Shown: positions 34,495 to 44,576, counted from the stretch's first letter. The stretch: 64,000 nucleotides of DNA from Paracoccus endophyticus (GCF_003286075.1 NZ_QLUV01000001.1:310001-374000); one strand, 5' to 3'. Made by a program: numbers and translations. The notes: generated by a model not told the origin, from the letters alone.

Positions 34495-35811
34495 TCAACC
34501 GCCGCGCCGGGCGCGCTGGCTGACGAACCAGTCCAGCCGCTTCTTCAGCTCGCGCTCGAACCCGCGTTCGACCGGGATGTACAGGACCGGGCGCTTCATG
34601 CCCTCGGGGAAATAGTTCTGGCCGGAAAACCCGTCCTCGGCGTCGTGGTCATAGGCATAGCCCGCCCCATAGCCTTGGTCCTTCATCAGCGCGGTGGGCG
34701 CGTTCAGGATATGGGCGGGGGGCGACAGGCTGCCCGTCCGCTTCGCCTCGGCCCGCGCGGCCTTGTAGGCGGCATAGCCCGCGTTCGATTTCGGGGCGAG
34801 CGCCAGATAGATCACCGCCTGCGCCAGCGCCAGCTCGCCCTCGGGGCTGCCCAGCCGCTCGTAGAGCGCCCAGGCGTCCAGGCAGTGGCGCTGGGCGGCC
34901 GGATCGGCCAGCCCGATGTCCTCGATCGCCATGCGGGTGATTCGGCGGGCCAGATAGCGCGGGTCCTCGCCCCCCTCCAGCATCCGCGCCAGCCAGTAGA
35001 GCGCCGCGTCCGGGTCCGACCCCCGCACTGATTTGTGCAGGGCCGAGATCAGGTTGTAATGCTCGTCCCCCGCCTTGTCGTATTTCGCCGCGCGCCGCAT
35101 CAGCCGGCGGGCCAGCTCGTCGGGCCCCAGCGGCGCGGACACCGCCCAGGCCATCACCTGCTCGATCAGGTTCAGGGCGGCGCGGCCGTCGCCGTCGGCC
35201 ATCTCCAGCAGCGCATCGCGGGCGGGGCCGGTCAGCGGCAGGGGGCGGCCCAGCGCCTGCTCGGCGCGCTGCGCCAGACGCTCCAGATCGGCCAGGTCCA
35301 GCCGGTTCAGCACGATCACCTGCGCGCGGGACAGAAGGGCTGCGTTCAGCTCGAAGCTGGGGTTCTCGGTCGTGGCGCCGACCAGAAGGATGGTCCCATC
35401 CTCCATGTGCGGCAGAAAGCTGTCCTGCTGCGCCTTGTTGAAGCGGTGGATCTCGTCCACGAACAGCAGCGTTCCCCGGCCCTGGCGGTGGCGCAGGCCG
35501 GCTGCCTCGAACAGCTTGCGCAGTTCAGGCACGCCGGAAAAGATGGCCGAGATCTGGACGAAGACGCGGTCGGTCTGGTCAGCCAGCAGCCGCGCGATCG
35601 TGGTCTTGCCCACGCCTGGCGGGCCCCACAGGATCAGCGACGACAGGCTGCCGGCCGCCAGCATCGCCCCCAGGGGGCCGTCGGGCCCAAGCACATGGGC
35701 CTGACCGATCACGTCGGACAGGCGGCGGGGCCGGATGCGGTCGGCCAGCGGCCGATGCGCGGGTCCGGGCGCATCGGGTGGCGGCGGGATGGTATCGAAC
35801 AGGTCTGCCAT
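34495..35811 (-). CDS. rarA: Replication-associated recombination protein A (AAA+ ATPase)
   Basis: A 438-residue AAA+ clamp-loader-like ATPase that acts at stalled replication forks. Walker A GPPGVGKTT (about residue 62), Walker B LLFVDEIHRFNK, sensor 1 VGATTENPSFELN and the C-terminal MgsA domain (YNLISALHKSVRGSDPDAALYWLARMLEGG) are all present. The length matches the family. It heads the operon with crcB, rluC and atp12. Confidence 0.95.
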   Translation of the reverse strand: MADLFDTIPPPPDAPGPAHRPLADRIRPRRLSDVIGQAHVLGPDGPLGAMLAAGSLSSLILWGPPGVGKTTIARLLADQTDRVFVQISAIFSGVPELRKLFEAAGLRHRQGRGTLLFVDEIHRFNKAQQDSFLPHMEDGTILLVGATTENPSFELNAALLSRAQVIVLNRLDLADLERLAQRAEQALGRPLPLTGPARDALLEMADGDGRAALNLIEQVMAWAVSAPLGPDELARRLMRRAAKYDKAGDEHYNLISALHKSVRGSDPDAALYWLARMLEGGEDPRYLARRITRMAIEDIGLADPAAQRHCLDAWALYERLGSPEGELALAQAVIYLALAPKSNAGYAAYKAARAEAKRTGSLSPPAHILNAPTALMKDQGYGAGYAYDHDAEDGFSGQNYFPEGMKRPVLYIPVERGFERELKKRLDWFVSQRARRGG

Positions 35812-35877
35812 GACGGGCGGATGGTACGCCGCCCGTCGCTGCGATGGTATCCCCTGGCTTGCCCACGCCGGCGCCGG

Positions 35878-36471
35878 TCAGTGCAGCTTGCCGGCCAGGT
35901 TGATCGAGACGCACTGGTTCTGCTCGCCCTCGATCGACATCACCCGGCCGATGGCCTCGGCATCCAGCCCGCAGCGCCCGTACCACCGCGGCCAGGTCGC
36001 GCCCGTCAGCGCGATCAGCCGTGTGGCGCCCATCTCGCGCGCGGTCCGGGTCATGGCGCCGGCCATCTGCATGTGCACCTTGCGGCGGATCGCCATGGGG
36101 GTCGCGTGGTTGACGAAGACGCGGGTGCATTCCCAGACTTGGGGATCGACGGGCGCCTCTGCGTACAGCAGGTCCTGCGGGATGGTGCCGCCCAGCACGC
36201 CGCGCTGCGCGTCGCGGATCATGTAGGAATAGACGCCGCACTGCGCCGTCGTGGGCGTCAGGCGGAATCCGCCCAGCACCTGGCCTGCGCCGTCATGAAC
36301 CGCCACCCAGCGGCTGGCCGGGGTGTCGTACTGGTCGAACTCCATCCCCTCCGACTGGGGCAGGTCCCAGTTCTTCTGGACAATGAAGCTTTGGCAACGG
36401 GCACGGAACAGGTTGGCGAACAGTTCGCCGTGGTTGTGAAGATTGCTGAACGAAAGCGTGGTGGTCTGCAT
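35878..36471 (-). CDS. LuxI-type acyl-homoserine lactone synthase
   Basis: A 197-residue protein with the LuxI conserved pattern: RARCQSFI near residue 25, a tryptophan ten residues later, the acidic FDQYD segment, GGFRLTPT, and WECTRVFV, whose glutamate and arginine are invariant. It makes an acyl-homoserine lactone from S-adenosylmethionine and an acyl-ACP or acyl-CoA. CCAGGAGAAG lies upstream. It is 60 bases downstream of the luxR-type gene. The interval contains an 8-bp palindrome ACCGCGGT (36510-36517) but no full 20-bp lux-box. Confidence 0.92.
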   Translation of the reverse strand: MQTTTLSFSNLHNHGELFANLFRARCQSFIVQKNWDLPQSEGMEFDQYDTPASRWVAVHDGAGQVLGGFRLTPTTAQCGVYSYMIRDAQRGVLGGTIPQDLLYAEAPVDPQVWECTRVFVNHATPMAIRRKVHMQMAGAMTRTAREMGATRLIALTGATWPRWYGRCGLDAEAIGRVMSIEGEQNQCVSINLAGKLH

Positions 36472-36531
36472 GGGTCTTCTCCTGGGTTGGGGGGTTGCCC
36501 TCCGGAGCGACCGCGGTATCCAGGGCGAGTC

Positions 36532-37143
36532 CTATAGCAGACGGTATTCCTTGGCCCTTTGCAGCGCCTCGGCCGTGGTCTTTGCCATCAATCGCTCGCG
36601 CGCGGAGATGAGACGAGCCTTGAACGCGCTTTCGGTGATGCCAAGCTTGGCAGCCGCTGCCGCATGACGATCGCCCTCCGCGATACACCGAAGGGCTTCT
36701 TGCTGAGCCTTCGTCAGGCTCTCCGGCGGCTCGGTAATGTCATGGAGCCGGCGTACGTGGGCCGAGATCGTCTCGATCTCGTCATCCGTGAACTCGCGCG
36801 CGTTGTGCGCGAAGCTGGAAATCGTGCGCGACTTGATCGGCCCGCAAGAGACGGTGATGCCGTAGGTCAGTCCAAACGATGCAGCGTCCTTCATGATGCC
36901 GAACGGGTCGGGGATCGGCATGGTGGACCAGCGCGTCGCGCCGGTCGTGGAAAACCCCCAGGCGATCGTGGGGTCGCGCAGCGCGTAGGCGTTTGCCGAA
37001 TAGTGGTCCGACCATCCCTTGGGGTAGGTCTGGAACTGCATCAGGGGTGCTGCGAACCGGATGTGCATGCCCACGAAATATCCCGACGGCGCAAGCTTGC
37101 GCATGCGGGCTAGGATGGCGTTTATCTCGGCTCGTCCTGACAT
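36532..37143 (-). CDS. LuxR-family quorum-sensing regulator
   Basis: A 203-residue regulator. The N-terminal autoinducer-binding domain shows the conserved tyrosine/tryptophan pattern (PKGWSDHYSANAYALRDPTIAWGF) and the FGLTYGITVSCGP strand. The C-terminal LuxR HTH (about residues 140-200) is LTKAQQEALRCIAEGDRH then AAAAKLGITESAFKARLISAR. It presumably senses the lactone made by the neighbouring LuxI. No Shine-Dalgarno precedes the ATG, and a good promoter ends five bases upstream, so the mRNA may be leaderless. Confidence 0.9.
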   Translation of the reverse strand: MSGRAEINAILARMRKLAPSGYFVGMHIRFAAPLMQFQTYPKGWSDHYSANAYALRDPTIAWGFSTTGATRWSTMPIPDPFGIMKDAASFGLTYGITVSCGPIKSRTISSFAHNAREFTDDEIETISAHVRRLHDITEPPESLTKAQQEALRCIAEGDRHAAAAAKLGITESAFKARLISARERLMAKTTAEALQRAKEYRLL

Positions 37144-37148
37144 GGCTT

Positions 37149-37177
37149 TTTAGACAAATTGCCTGATCTATGGTCAA
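37149..37177 (-). promoter_or_regulatory. Predicted promoter of the luxR gene
   Basis: On the - strand TTGACC (37177-37172) and TCTAAA (37154-37149) are exactly 17 bases apart. The -10 ends five bases before the luxR ATG, so transcription would start at about the A of the ATG. Confidence 0.55.
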
Positions 37178-37239
37178 CGCGGTAAAAGGGACTGCGGTAC
37201 TATGTGCGCCGAAGAATCTTACCGCCCACCGTTAACACG

Positions 37240-37272
37240 AAAAAACCTGCCATGGCAAAGCCGTGGCAGGTT
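37240..37272 (-). terminator. Terminator of the alpha (rplQ-end) ribosomal operon
   Basis: A 13-bp stem with one G-U pair (37244-37256 with 37260-37272, loop of three) is followed on the - strand by six U (37245-37240). It lies about 40 bases after the rplQ stop and isolates luxR from ribosomal transcription. Confidence 0.88.
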
Positions 37273-37311
37273 CTGGTCCTAGCGTCGAAGCGTGAAGATG
37301 TGGTTAACGGA

Positions 37312-37743
37312 TCACGCGGTCGTAAAGTCCTCGGCCTCGGCTTCGGCCTCGACACGGGCGCGATCCGCCGCGCCCTTGGCCGAGACGTCGCGATCGACGA
37401 ACTCGATGATCGCCATCGGCGCCATGTCGCCATAGCGGAACCCGGCCTTCAGGATGCGGACATAGCCGCCCTGCCGGTTCTGATAGCGCGGGCCGAGAAT
37501 CTCGAACAGGCGCGCGACATACTGGTCCTGCTTCAGCTGGGCGGCGGCCTGGCGGCGGGCGTGGATGTCGCCGCGCTTGGCCAGCGTGATCAGCTTTTCG
37601 ATGATCGGACGCAGTTCCTTGGCCTTGGGCAGGGTCGTTTTGATCTGCTCATGCTCGATCAGGCTGCCGGCCATGTTGGCAAACAGCGCCTTGCGATGTT
37701 CGTGGGTGCGGTTGAGGCGGCGATAGCCGCGGGCGTGGCGCAT
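37312..37743 (-). CDS. rplQ: 50S ribosomal protein L17
   Basis: A 143-residue large-subunit protein at the peptide-exit side. It begins [20 protein letters not shown], followed by [24 protein letters not shown], diagnostic for L17. The Glu/Ala-rich C-terminal tail (after about residue 120) is a common alphaproteobacterial addition. It is the last gene of the alpha operon, separated from rpoA by 146 bases that contain hairpins. Confidence 0.97.
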   Translation of the reverse strand: MRHARGYRRLNRTHEHRKALFANMAGSLIEHEQIKTTLPKAKELRPIIEKLITLAKRGDIHARRQAAAQLKQDQYVARLFEILGPRYQNRQGGYVRILKAGFRYGDMAPMAIIEFVDRDVSAKGAADRARVEAEAEAEDFTTA

Positions 37744-37826
37744 GGGTGACTCCTACAGTGTTTTGCTTTGTCCGGCGACCGTGCGTGGCGGCCGCTCTCC
37801 TTGGGGCGGAATGCCCGGGTCCTTGG

Positions 37827-37852
37827 GCAGGGCGGGACGAATCCCGCCCTGC
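37827..37852 (-). promoter_or_regulatory. Stable hairpin between rpoA and rplQ
   Basis: A perfect 11-bp stem (37827-37837 with 37842-37852) closed on the - strand by a UUCG loop. No U-tract follows. It may stabilise or process the rpoA-rplQ mRNA, or adjust rplQ expression. Confidence 0.55.
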
Positions 37853-37889
37853 CGAATGTCGAGGGGCGGGGGTCCGCCCCGCCGCGACC

Positions 37890-38906
37890 TCAGAACTGGT
37901 CGTCGAACCGCTTGGCGAGGTCCTCGATGTTCTCCGGCGGCCAGTCGACCACGTCCATGCCCAGGTGCAGGCCCATGCCTGACAGCACTTCCTTGATCTC
38001 GTTCAAGGACTTGCGGCCGAAGTTCGGGGTCCGCAGCATCTCGGCCTCGGTCTTCTGGATCAGGTCGCCGATATAGACGATGTTGTCGTTCTTGAGGCAG
38101 TTGGCCGACCGCACCGACAGCTCCAGCTCGTCGACCTTCTTGAGCAGGCGCGGATCGAACTCCAGCCCGCTTTCGGAATCGAGGCGGTTCGCCGCTTCCG
38201 GCTCGTCGAAGTTCACGAATACCGACAGCTGGTCCTGGATGATCCGCGCGGCATAGGCCACCGCATCCTCGGGCGACAGCGAGCCGTCCGTCTCGATCTT
38301 CATGGTCAGCTTGTCATAGTCGAGCACCTGCCCCTCGCGGGTGGGCGTGACCTCATAGCTGACGCGCTTGACCGGCGAAAAGATCGCGTCGATCGGGATC
38401 AGGCCGATGGGCGCATCCTCGGGACGGTTCTTGTCGGCGGCGACATAGCCCTTTCCGCTGGCGACGGTCAGTTCCATGCTCAACTCGGCGCCCTCGTCCA
38501 GGTGACAGATCACGTGGTCGCGGTTCAGCACGGTGATGCCGGCCGTCTCGCTGATCTGGCCGGCCCTGACCTCGCCCGGGCCCTTGGCCGACAGGGTCAG
38601 GCGCTTGGGACCGTCCACGTCCATCTTCAGCGTGACGCCCTTGAGGTTCAGGACGATATCGGTCACGTCCTCGCGCACGCCGGCGACGCTGCTGAACTCG
38701 TGCAGCACGTTGTCGATCTGGACGCTGGTGATCGCCCCGCCCTGCAGCGACGACATCAGCACGCGGCGCAGCGCGTTGCCGAGGGTCAGACCGAAGCCCC
38801 GCTCCAGCGGCTCGGCCACGACAGTGGCGACCCGCCCGGCGTTCGCGCCCGGACGGATGTCCAGCTGCGCGGGCTTGATCAGCTCGGCCCAATTCTTGTG
38901 GATCAT
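37890..38906 (-). CDS. rpoA: RNA polymerase alpha subunit
   Basis: A 338-residue subunit. The N-terminal domain (assembly, binding beta and beta') shows [23 protein letters not shown]. The C-terminal domain (binds UP elements and activators) shows [23 protein letters not shown] and [17 protein letters not shown] precedes the ATG at 38906. It follows rpsK after about 115 bases. Confidence 0.98.
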   Translation of the reverse strand: MIHKNWAELIKPAQLDIRPGANAGRVATVVAEPLERGFGLTLGNALRRVLMSSLQGGAITSVQIDNVLHEFSSVAGVREDVTDIVLNLKGVTLKMDVDGPKRLTLSAKGPGEVRAGQISETAGITVLNRDHVICHLDEGAELSMELTVASGKGYVAADKNRPEDAPIGLIPIDAIFSPVKRVSYEVTPTREGQVLDYDKLTMKIETDGSLSPEDAVAYAARIIQDQLSVFVNFDEPEAANRLDSESGLEFDPRLLKKVDELELSVRSANCLKNDNIVYIGDLIQKTEAEMLRTPNFGRKSLNEIKEVLSGMGLHLGMDVVDWPPENIEDLAKRFDDQF

Positions 38907-39021
38907 GCGATTGCCTCCATTCCAGTTTCCGGCCCCATGTCCAGCGGCCGGAAACGCCCGAGGTAAAATGCGAAATCCGGCCCGCGCAACGCAGCGCACG
39001 GGCCGGCCAAAGGCGGTCCGG

Positions 39022-39411
39022 TCAGACGCGCCGGCGCTTGGGCGGACGCACGCCGTTGTGGGCGATCGGGGTCACGTCGCGGATCGCGGTGATGTTGAAG
39101 CCGACGGCGGCCAGCGCGCGCAGCGCCGATTCGCGGCCCGAGCCGGGGCCCTGGACCTCGACCTCGATGGTACGGACGCCGTGTTCCTGCGCCTTCTTGC
39201 CGGCATCCTCGGCGGCCATCTGGGCGGCATAGGGGGTCGACTTGCGCGAGCCCTTGAACCCCATGGTGCCGGCCGAAGACCAGGCAATGGCGTTGCCCTG
39301 CACGTCGGAAATCAGGATCTTGGTGTTGTTGAACGAGCTGTTCACATGCGCCACGCCCGTGGCGATGTTCTTGCGTTCCTTGCGCTTCATGCGCGTCTTG
39401 TCGCGTGCCAT
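39022..39411 (-). CDS. rpsK: 30S ribosomal protein S11
   Basis: A 129-residue small-subunit platform protein. Typical segments are [42 protein letters not shown] and the C-terminal [11 protein letters not shown]. It lies 12 bases after rpsM. Confidence 0.98.
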   Translation of the reverse strand: MARDKTRMKRKERKNIATGVAHVNSSFNNTKILISDVQGNAIAWSSAGTMGFKGSRKSTPYAAQMAAEDAGKKAQEHGVRTIEVEVQGPGSGRESALRALAAVGFNITAIRDVTPIAHNGVRPPKRRRV

Positions 39412-39423
39412 GGTCCTGACCCC

Positions 39424-39792
39424 TTATTTCTTCTTGCCGGCGATCGGCTTGGCCGGGCCCTTGCGCGTGCGCGCGTTGGTGTGGGTGCGCTGGCCGCGCA
39501 CCGGCAGACCGCGGCGGTGACGCAGGCCGCGGTACGAGCCGAGGTCCATCATGCGCTTGATGTTCATCTGCGTCTCGCGGCGCAGGTCGCCCTCGACCGT
39601 CAGGTTGGCGTCGATGTACTCGCGGATCTGCAGGACTTCGGCGTCCGACAGGTCGTTGATGCGGCGGGCGCGGTCGATGCCGACGGCCTCGCAGATCTGC
39701 TCGGCGAACATCGGGCCGATGCCGTGGATATACGTCAGTGCGATGGGGACCCGTTTCCCCGTCGGAATGTTTACGCCAGCAATACGAGCCAC
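39424..39792 (-). CDS. rpsM: 30S ribosomal protein S13
   Basis: A 122-residue head protein that contacts the P-site t[27 protein letters not shown] and [20 protein letters not shown] are diagnostic. It is first in the alpha unit (rpsM-rpsK-rpoA-rplQ), with its own promoter and structured leader after adk. Confidence 0.98.
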   Translation of the reverse strand: MARIAGVNIPTGKRVPIALTYIHGIGPMFAEQICEAVGIDRARRINDLSDAEVLQIREYIDANLTVEGDLRRETQMNIKRMMDLGSYRGLRHRRGLPVRGQRTHTNARTRKGPAKPIAGKKK

Positions 39793-39812
39793 GCGTCTTT
39801 CCTTTTCGTTGC

Positions 39813-39838
39813 GGTTCCGTCACGCCGGAACCTTTTTT
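39813..39838 (+). terminator. Terminator-like element on the + strand, antisense to the rpsM leader
   Basis: On the + strand a 7-bp stem (39813-39819 with 39826-39832, loop TCACGC) is followed by six T (39833-39838). No + strand gene lies upstream. On the - strand the same hairpin sits just before the rpsM start, after a second perfect 8-bp hairpin at 39848-39874. It may be an antisense-RNA stop or simply part of the rpsM leader fold. Confidence 0.45.
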
Positions 39839-39917
39839 CACAACCAATGGCCCGAAGGCTGCGCCATCGGGCCAAAGCCTCACCCCGCATGGGTGATTCT
39901 CAGATGAGATGCTTGCC

Positions 39918-39944
39918 GGTATAGGATCGGACGGGCAAGGTCAA
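39918..39944 (-). promoter_or_regulatory. Predicted promoter of the rpsM-rpsK-rpoA-rplQ unit
   Basis: On the - strand TTGACC (39944-39939) and TATACC (39923-39918), 15 bases apart, lie directly after adk. The leader to rpsM is about 120 bases and folds into two hairpins. The short spacer matches that of the predicted rplO promoter. Confidence 0.5.
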
Positions 39945-39970
39945 CCGCCCGACCGGGCGGCCGCCGCGGA

Positions 39971-40630
39971 TCAGCGTCCCAGCCCGTCCATGATCGCGGC
40001 GACCTGTTGGCCCACCTCGGCCATGTCGGCCATGCCGTCCACCGGCCGCAGCTGCTTGCGGGCATAGTAATAGCCGATCAGCGGCGAGGTCTTCTTGTAG
40101 TATTCCAGAAGCCGGGTTTTGAGAGACTCGGCGTTGTCGTCGGCCCGCCGCTTGAGGTCGGTGGACCCGCAGTGGTCGCAGACGCCGGGCGCGGCGGTCG
40201 GCCGCGTCGTGTCGTGATAGACCTCGCCGCAGTTGCCGCAGGTATAGCGGCCGCTGATGCGATCGACCAGCGCCGCGTCATCGACCTGCATCTCGATGAC
40301 CGCGTCGATCGACTGCCCCATTCCGTCCAGCAGCTCGGTCAGCGCGTCGGCCTGCGGCAGCGTCCGGGGGAAGCCGTCGAAGATGAACCCCGCCGCGCCG
40401 CCGGTCTCCAGCCTTTCCCGGATCAGCCCGATGACGATGTCGTCGGTGACCAGCTGGCCCTTGTCCATGACCTCGGACACGCGGCGCCCCATCTCGGTGC
40501 CCGAGCTGCGCGCCTCGCGCAGCATGTCGCCTGTGGACAGCTGCACCAGGCCCCGTTCCTCGACCAGCGTGCGGGCCTGCGTGCCCTTTCCGGCGCCGGG
40601 CGGCCCCAGCAGGATGATGTTGATCGTCAA
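39971..40630 (-). CDS. adk: Adenylate kinase
   Basis: Interconverts ATP + AMP and 2 ADP. The P-loop is [13 protein letters not shown]. The LID domain carries a zinc site of four cysteines (CGNCGE, then CDHCGS), making this the long zinc-type enzyme. DGFPRT and [11 protein letters not shown] are also present. No ATG is available: homologues start M-NIILLGPP, but here the frame reads ACG ATC AAC ATC. The TTG at 40630, eight bases after AGGGGGAG, is preferred (219 residues). A GTG at 40639 directly abuts that ribosome-binding site. It follows secY, as usual. Confidence 0.95.
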   Translation of the reverse strand: MTINIILLGPPGAGKGTQARTLVEERGLVQLSTGDMLREARSSGTEMGRRVSEVMDKGQLVTDDIVIGLIRERLETGGAAGFIFDGFPRTLPQADALTELLDGMGQSIDAVIEMQVDDAALVDRISGRYTCGNCGEVYHDTTRPTAAPGVCDHCGSTDLKRRADDNAESLKTRLLEYYKKTSPLIGYYYARKQLRPVDGMADMAEVGQQVAAIMDGLGR

Positions 40631-40672
40631 AACCGTCACTCCCCCTCGGTTTGTCGTACGCCGCCCGTTGCG

Positions 40673-42043
<1,371 letters not shown>

Positions 42044-42172
42044 GACGGACCCTCGTTCATCGCGCGGCGATGCGGCGCGGAAATCGTGACAGCGCCGCCG
42101 GACCGTCTTCCGGTCGGCGGCGCTGGGAAAACTCAGTCGCTATCTATGGGGCACGCGCGCGCCCTTCAACAG

Positions 42173-42661
42173 CTATTCCGAGGCTTCGGCGGCTTCGCGC
42201 ACCGGGCGGGTCAGGGTCAGCGTGCCGCCGGCCTTCTCGACCGCCTCGGCCGCCGCCTTCGACGCACCGGCCAGCGTCAGGCGCAGCGGCGACGTCAGCT
42301 CGCCCTTGGCCAGCAGGCGGATGCCGTCCAGCTTGCGCTTGGTGGCGCCCGCGGCGATCAGCGCGTCCTCGGTCACGTCCGCGCTGGCGTCCAGCCGGCC
42401 GGCATCGACCATCGCCTGCAGCTGGCCCAGGTTGACCACGGCGAATTCCAGCCGGTTCGGCTTGGTGAAGCCGCGCTTGGGCAGGCGGCGATACAGCGGC
42501 ATCTGGCCGCCCTCATAGCCGCCCAGCGCCACGCCCGACCGCGAGGTCTGGCCCTTGATGCCGCGGCCGGCGGTCTTGCCCTTGCCCGAGCCGGGGCCGC
42601 GCGCCACGCGCTTTTTCTTGCGGTTGGCGCCGTCGTTGTCGCGCAGTTCGTGCAGTTTCAT
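42173..42661 (-). CDS. rplO: 50S ribosomal protein L15
   Basis: A 162-residue large-subunit protein. [22 protein letters not shown] and [20 protein letters not shown] are characteristic of L15. Unusually, it does not directly follow rpmD: a secreted-protein gene lies in between, and rplO has its own predicted promoter. Confidence 0.97.
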   Translation of the reverse strand: MKLHELRDNDGANRKKKRVARGPGSGKGKTAGRGIKGQTSRSGVALGGYEGGQMPLYRRLPKRGFTKPNRLEFAVVNLGQLQAMVDAGRLDASADVTEDALIAAGATKRKLDGIRLLAKGELTSPLRLTLAGASKAAAEAVEKAGGTLTLTRPVREAAEASE

Positions 42662-42756
42662 GTCGCTTCTCCTTGGCCGGACGCGCCCCCGAAGCGATCT
42701 GGGCGGACACGGCATGTCGTGTGGATGAGTCGCGCCGCCATGCGGCAACGCGCGTC

Positions 42757-42783
42757 CTTATACCGCACCCTGCCAGGCGTCAA
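42757..42783 (-). promoter_or_regulatory. Predicted promoter of rplO-secY-adk
   Basis: On the - strand TTGACG (42783-42778) and TATAAG (42762-42757), 15 bases apart, lie between the secreted hypothetical gene and rplO. The leader to the rplO ATG is about 90 bases. Both boxes are strong although the spacer is short. Confidence 0.5.
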
Positions 42784-42802
42784 GCGACACGGCCCCGCCG
42801 GG

Positions 42803-43540
42803 TCAGAACTCCAGCCAGGTGCCCAGCTTGACGGCGGTCTCGCCCGGGCCCGACAGCGGCGCGATCACCCCGACCTCGACCTTGGCCGGACCCGCCAGAT
42901 CCCGCACGACCGAGATCGCGAACGCGCTGGCAAAGCCCGTGTCCTTGCGGTCCTCGACGCGCAGCTGGTTGACCAGCATCATCGCCGAGGTGGCGCGCCA
43001 GCCCAGCGTCAGCGCGGCCTTGGCCTCGGTCTCGGCCGTCAGATAGGCCAGCCCGGTGGCGCCCGCCGCCGCCAGCGCGCGCACCTCGGCCTCGTCCCTC
43101 AGGGTGCCCGTGACCTTCAGCCGTGCCTCGAGCGCCAGCCAGCCGCCACCGGGAATGCGGCGCAGGACCGGCACGGCATCAAGGCCCCGGCCCCAGGCGG
43201 CGGCGACCAGCCCGACGGGCGCGACCGTGCCATTGCGCGTGATCGCGCCGGCGCCCAGCGACACGGTCCAGCGGTCCGGCCTGTCCGTCCGCCCCAGCGC
43301 GCGCTGCATCCACATCAGCGCGCCGGTCTCGCCCGCGTTGCTGCGGCCCCCCTCGATCCCCAGCGTGCTGCGCGGCGTCAGCCCGTATTCACCGTAGAGC
43401 CCGGCATAGCTGTTGCCGTCACGGTCGCGTTCGGCCGCCAGCGACAGGAACACGCCCTTGACCTCGCGCGGCCAGGGGCCGGCCGCGGCAGGACCCCCGA
43501 TCAGCACCGTCAGCAGGACAAGGCAAGTTGCGGCGCGCAC
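42803..43540 (-). CDS. Hypothetical exported protein inserted between rpmD and rplO
   Basis: A 245-residue protein I do not recognise. With the GTG start at 43540 it has a clear signal peptide, MRAATCLVLLTVLIGGPAAAG; a TTG at 43555 is an alternative and neither has a good Shine-Dalgarno. The mature part alternates short hydrophobic strands with Gly and charged residues (LYGEYGLTPRSTLGIEGG, WTVSLGAGAITRNGTV, GWLALEARLKVTG, LTLGWRATSAMMLVNQLRV, KVEVGVIAPLSG) and ends TAVKLGTWLEF. This looks like an outer-membrane beta-barrel whose last residue is aromatic. It lies on the ribosomal strand but behind a terminator, with a possible CtrA site in its promoter region. Confidence 0.75.
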   Translation of the reverse strand: MRAATCLVLLTVLIGGPAAAGPWPREVKGVFLSLAAERDRDGNSYAGLYGEYGLTPRSTLGIEGGRSNAGETGALMWMQRALGRTDRPDRWTVSLGAGAITRNGTVAPVGLVAAAWGRGLDAVPVLRRIPGGGWLALEARLKVTGTLRDEAEVRALAAAGATGLAYLTAETEAKAALTLGWRATSAMMLVNQLRVEDRKDTGFASAFAISVVRDLAGPAKVEVGVIAPLSGPGETAVKLGTWLEF

Positions 43541-43586
43541 GGCAGGCCCATGCAAGGAAGATACCGCCGTGATGCTGCCAGCGAAG

Positions 43587-43605
43587 GGTTAGCGAAAGGT
43601 TAACG
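43587..43605 (-). promoter_or_regulatory. Candidate CtrA-binding site upstream of the exported hypothetical gene
   Basis: On the - strand the site reads TTAACCTTTCGCTAACC, that is TTAA-N7-CTAA. The CtrA consensus is TTAA-N7-TTAA, so seven of eight core bases match. It lies about 50 bases before the GTG. The same bases also form an imperfect direct repeat of about 11 bp. Confidence 0.35.
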
Positions 43606-43626
43606 CCGGCTGGTCCGTGGCAAAGG

Positions 43627-43653
43627 AAAACGCCCCGGATCATCTCCGGGGCG
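43627..43653 (-). terminator. Terminator after rpmD
   Basis: A 9-bp stem (43631-43639 with 43645-43653, loop of five) is followed on the - strand by UUUU (43630-43627), about 30 bases after the rpmD stop. It would end the spc transcript and uncouple the next gene. Confidence 0.8.
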
Positions 43654-43683
43654 CGTGCGTTGTTCTGCGAAGGGGCGCTGCGC

Positions 43684-43869
43684 TCAGCCGCGCTCTTCGA
43701 CGATGACCGCTAGGTGCGGAATGGCCGCCACCATGCCGCGCACGGCCGGGGTGTCCTCCAGCTCGCGGGTGCGGTGCATCTTGTTCAGGCCCAGGCCCTT
43801 CAGGGTGGCGCGCTGCTCCTTGGGCCGGCGGATCGGCGAGCCGATCTGCTTGACGACGATGGTTGCCAT
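43684..43869 (-). CDS. rpmD: 50S ribosomal protein L30
   Basis: A 61-residue large-subunit protein, full length for bacteria. [29 protein letters not shown] is diagnostic. It starts two bases after the rpsE stop. Confidence 0.96.
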   Translation of the reverse strand: MATIVVKQIGSPIRRPKEQRATLKGLGLNKMHRTRELEDTPAVRGMVAAIPHLAVIVEERG

Positions 43870-43871
43870 GC

Positions 43872-44456
43872 TCAGGCCTCCACGGTTTCGGCGACAGGTG
43901 CGGCCGGCTTGTCCTGCGACGGCAGGATGTCGGCGACCTTCTTGCCGCGGCGCTGCGCGACCGACCGGGGCGAGGCCTCGGCCTTGAGCCCGTCGATCGT
44001 GGCGCGGATCATGTTGTAAGGGTTCTGCGACCCCAGCGACTTGGCCACGACGTCCTGCACGCCCAGCATCTCGAACACGGCGCGCATCGGGCCGCCGGCG
44101 ATGATGCCGGTCCCCGGAACGGCCGTGCGCATCACGACGCGGCCCGCGCCATGGCGGCCCTCGATGTCGTGGTGCAGGGTGCGGCCATCGCGCAGCGGCA
44201 CGCGGATCAGGCCGCGCTTGGCCTGTTCGGTCGCCTTGCGGATCGCCTCGGGCACCTCTTTGGCCTTGCCCTTGCCGAAACCGACGCGGCCGCGCTGGTC
44301 GCCGACCACCACGAGCGCGGCGAAGCCGAAGCGCTTGCCGCCCTTGACGGTCTTCGAGACGCGGTTGATGGCGACCAGACGGTCGGCGAATTCCGGGGTC
44401 TCGTCCCGATCGCGACGGTCGTCACGGCGACCTCCGCGGTTGTCACGTTCTGCCAT
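43872..44456 (-). CDS. rpsE: 30S ribosomal protein S5
   Basis: A 194-residue protein important for decoding accuracy. Core motifs are [39 protein letters not shown] and the [21 protein letters not shown] segment. The charged N-terminus ([17 protein letters not shown]) is typical of alphaproteobacteria. A perfect 8-bp hairpin with a GNRA-type loop (44550-44569) lies in the 120 bases between rplR and rpsE. Confidence 0.98.
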   Translation of the reverse strand: MAERDNRGGRRDDRRDRDETPEFADRLVAINRVSKTVKGGKRFGFAALVVVGDQRGRVGFGKGKAKEVPEAIRKATEQAKRGLIRVPLRDGRTLHHDIEGRHGAGRVVMRTAVPGTGIIAGGPMRAVFEMLGVQDVVAKSLGSQNPYNMIRATIDGLKAEASPRSVAQRRGKKVADILPSQDKPAAPVAETVEA

Positions 44457-44576
44457 GCGGCATTCCTCTTTCGATCTGGCGCAAAGCCCGCGCCGTGTTG
44501 TGCCGATCCCGGTGGGCGGTCCGGCATTGGGCCCGCCCCCGGATCATCGGGGTGGCGTCACCGCCACCCGCAGTCA

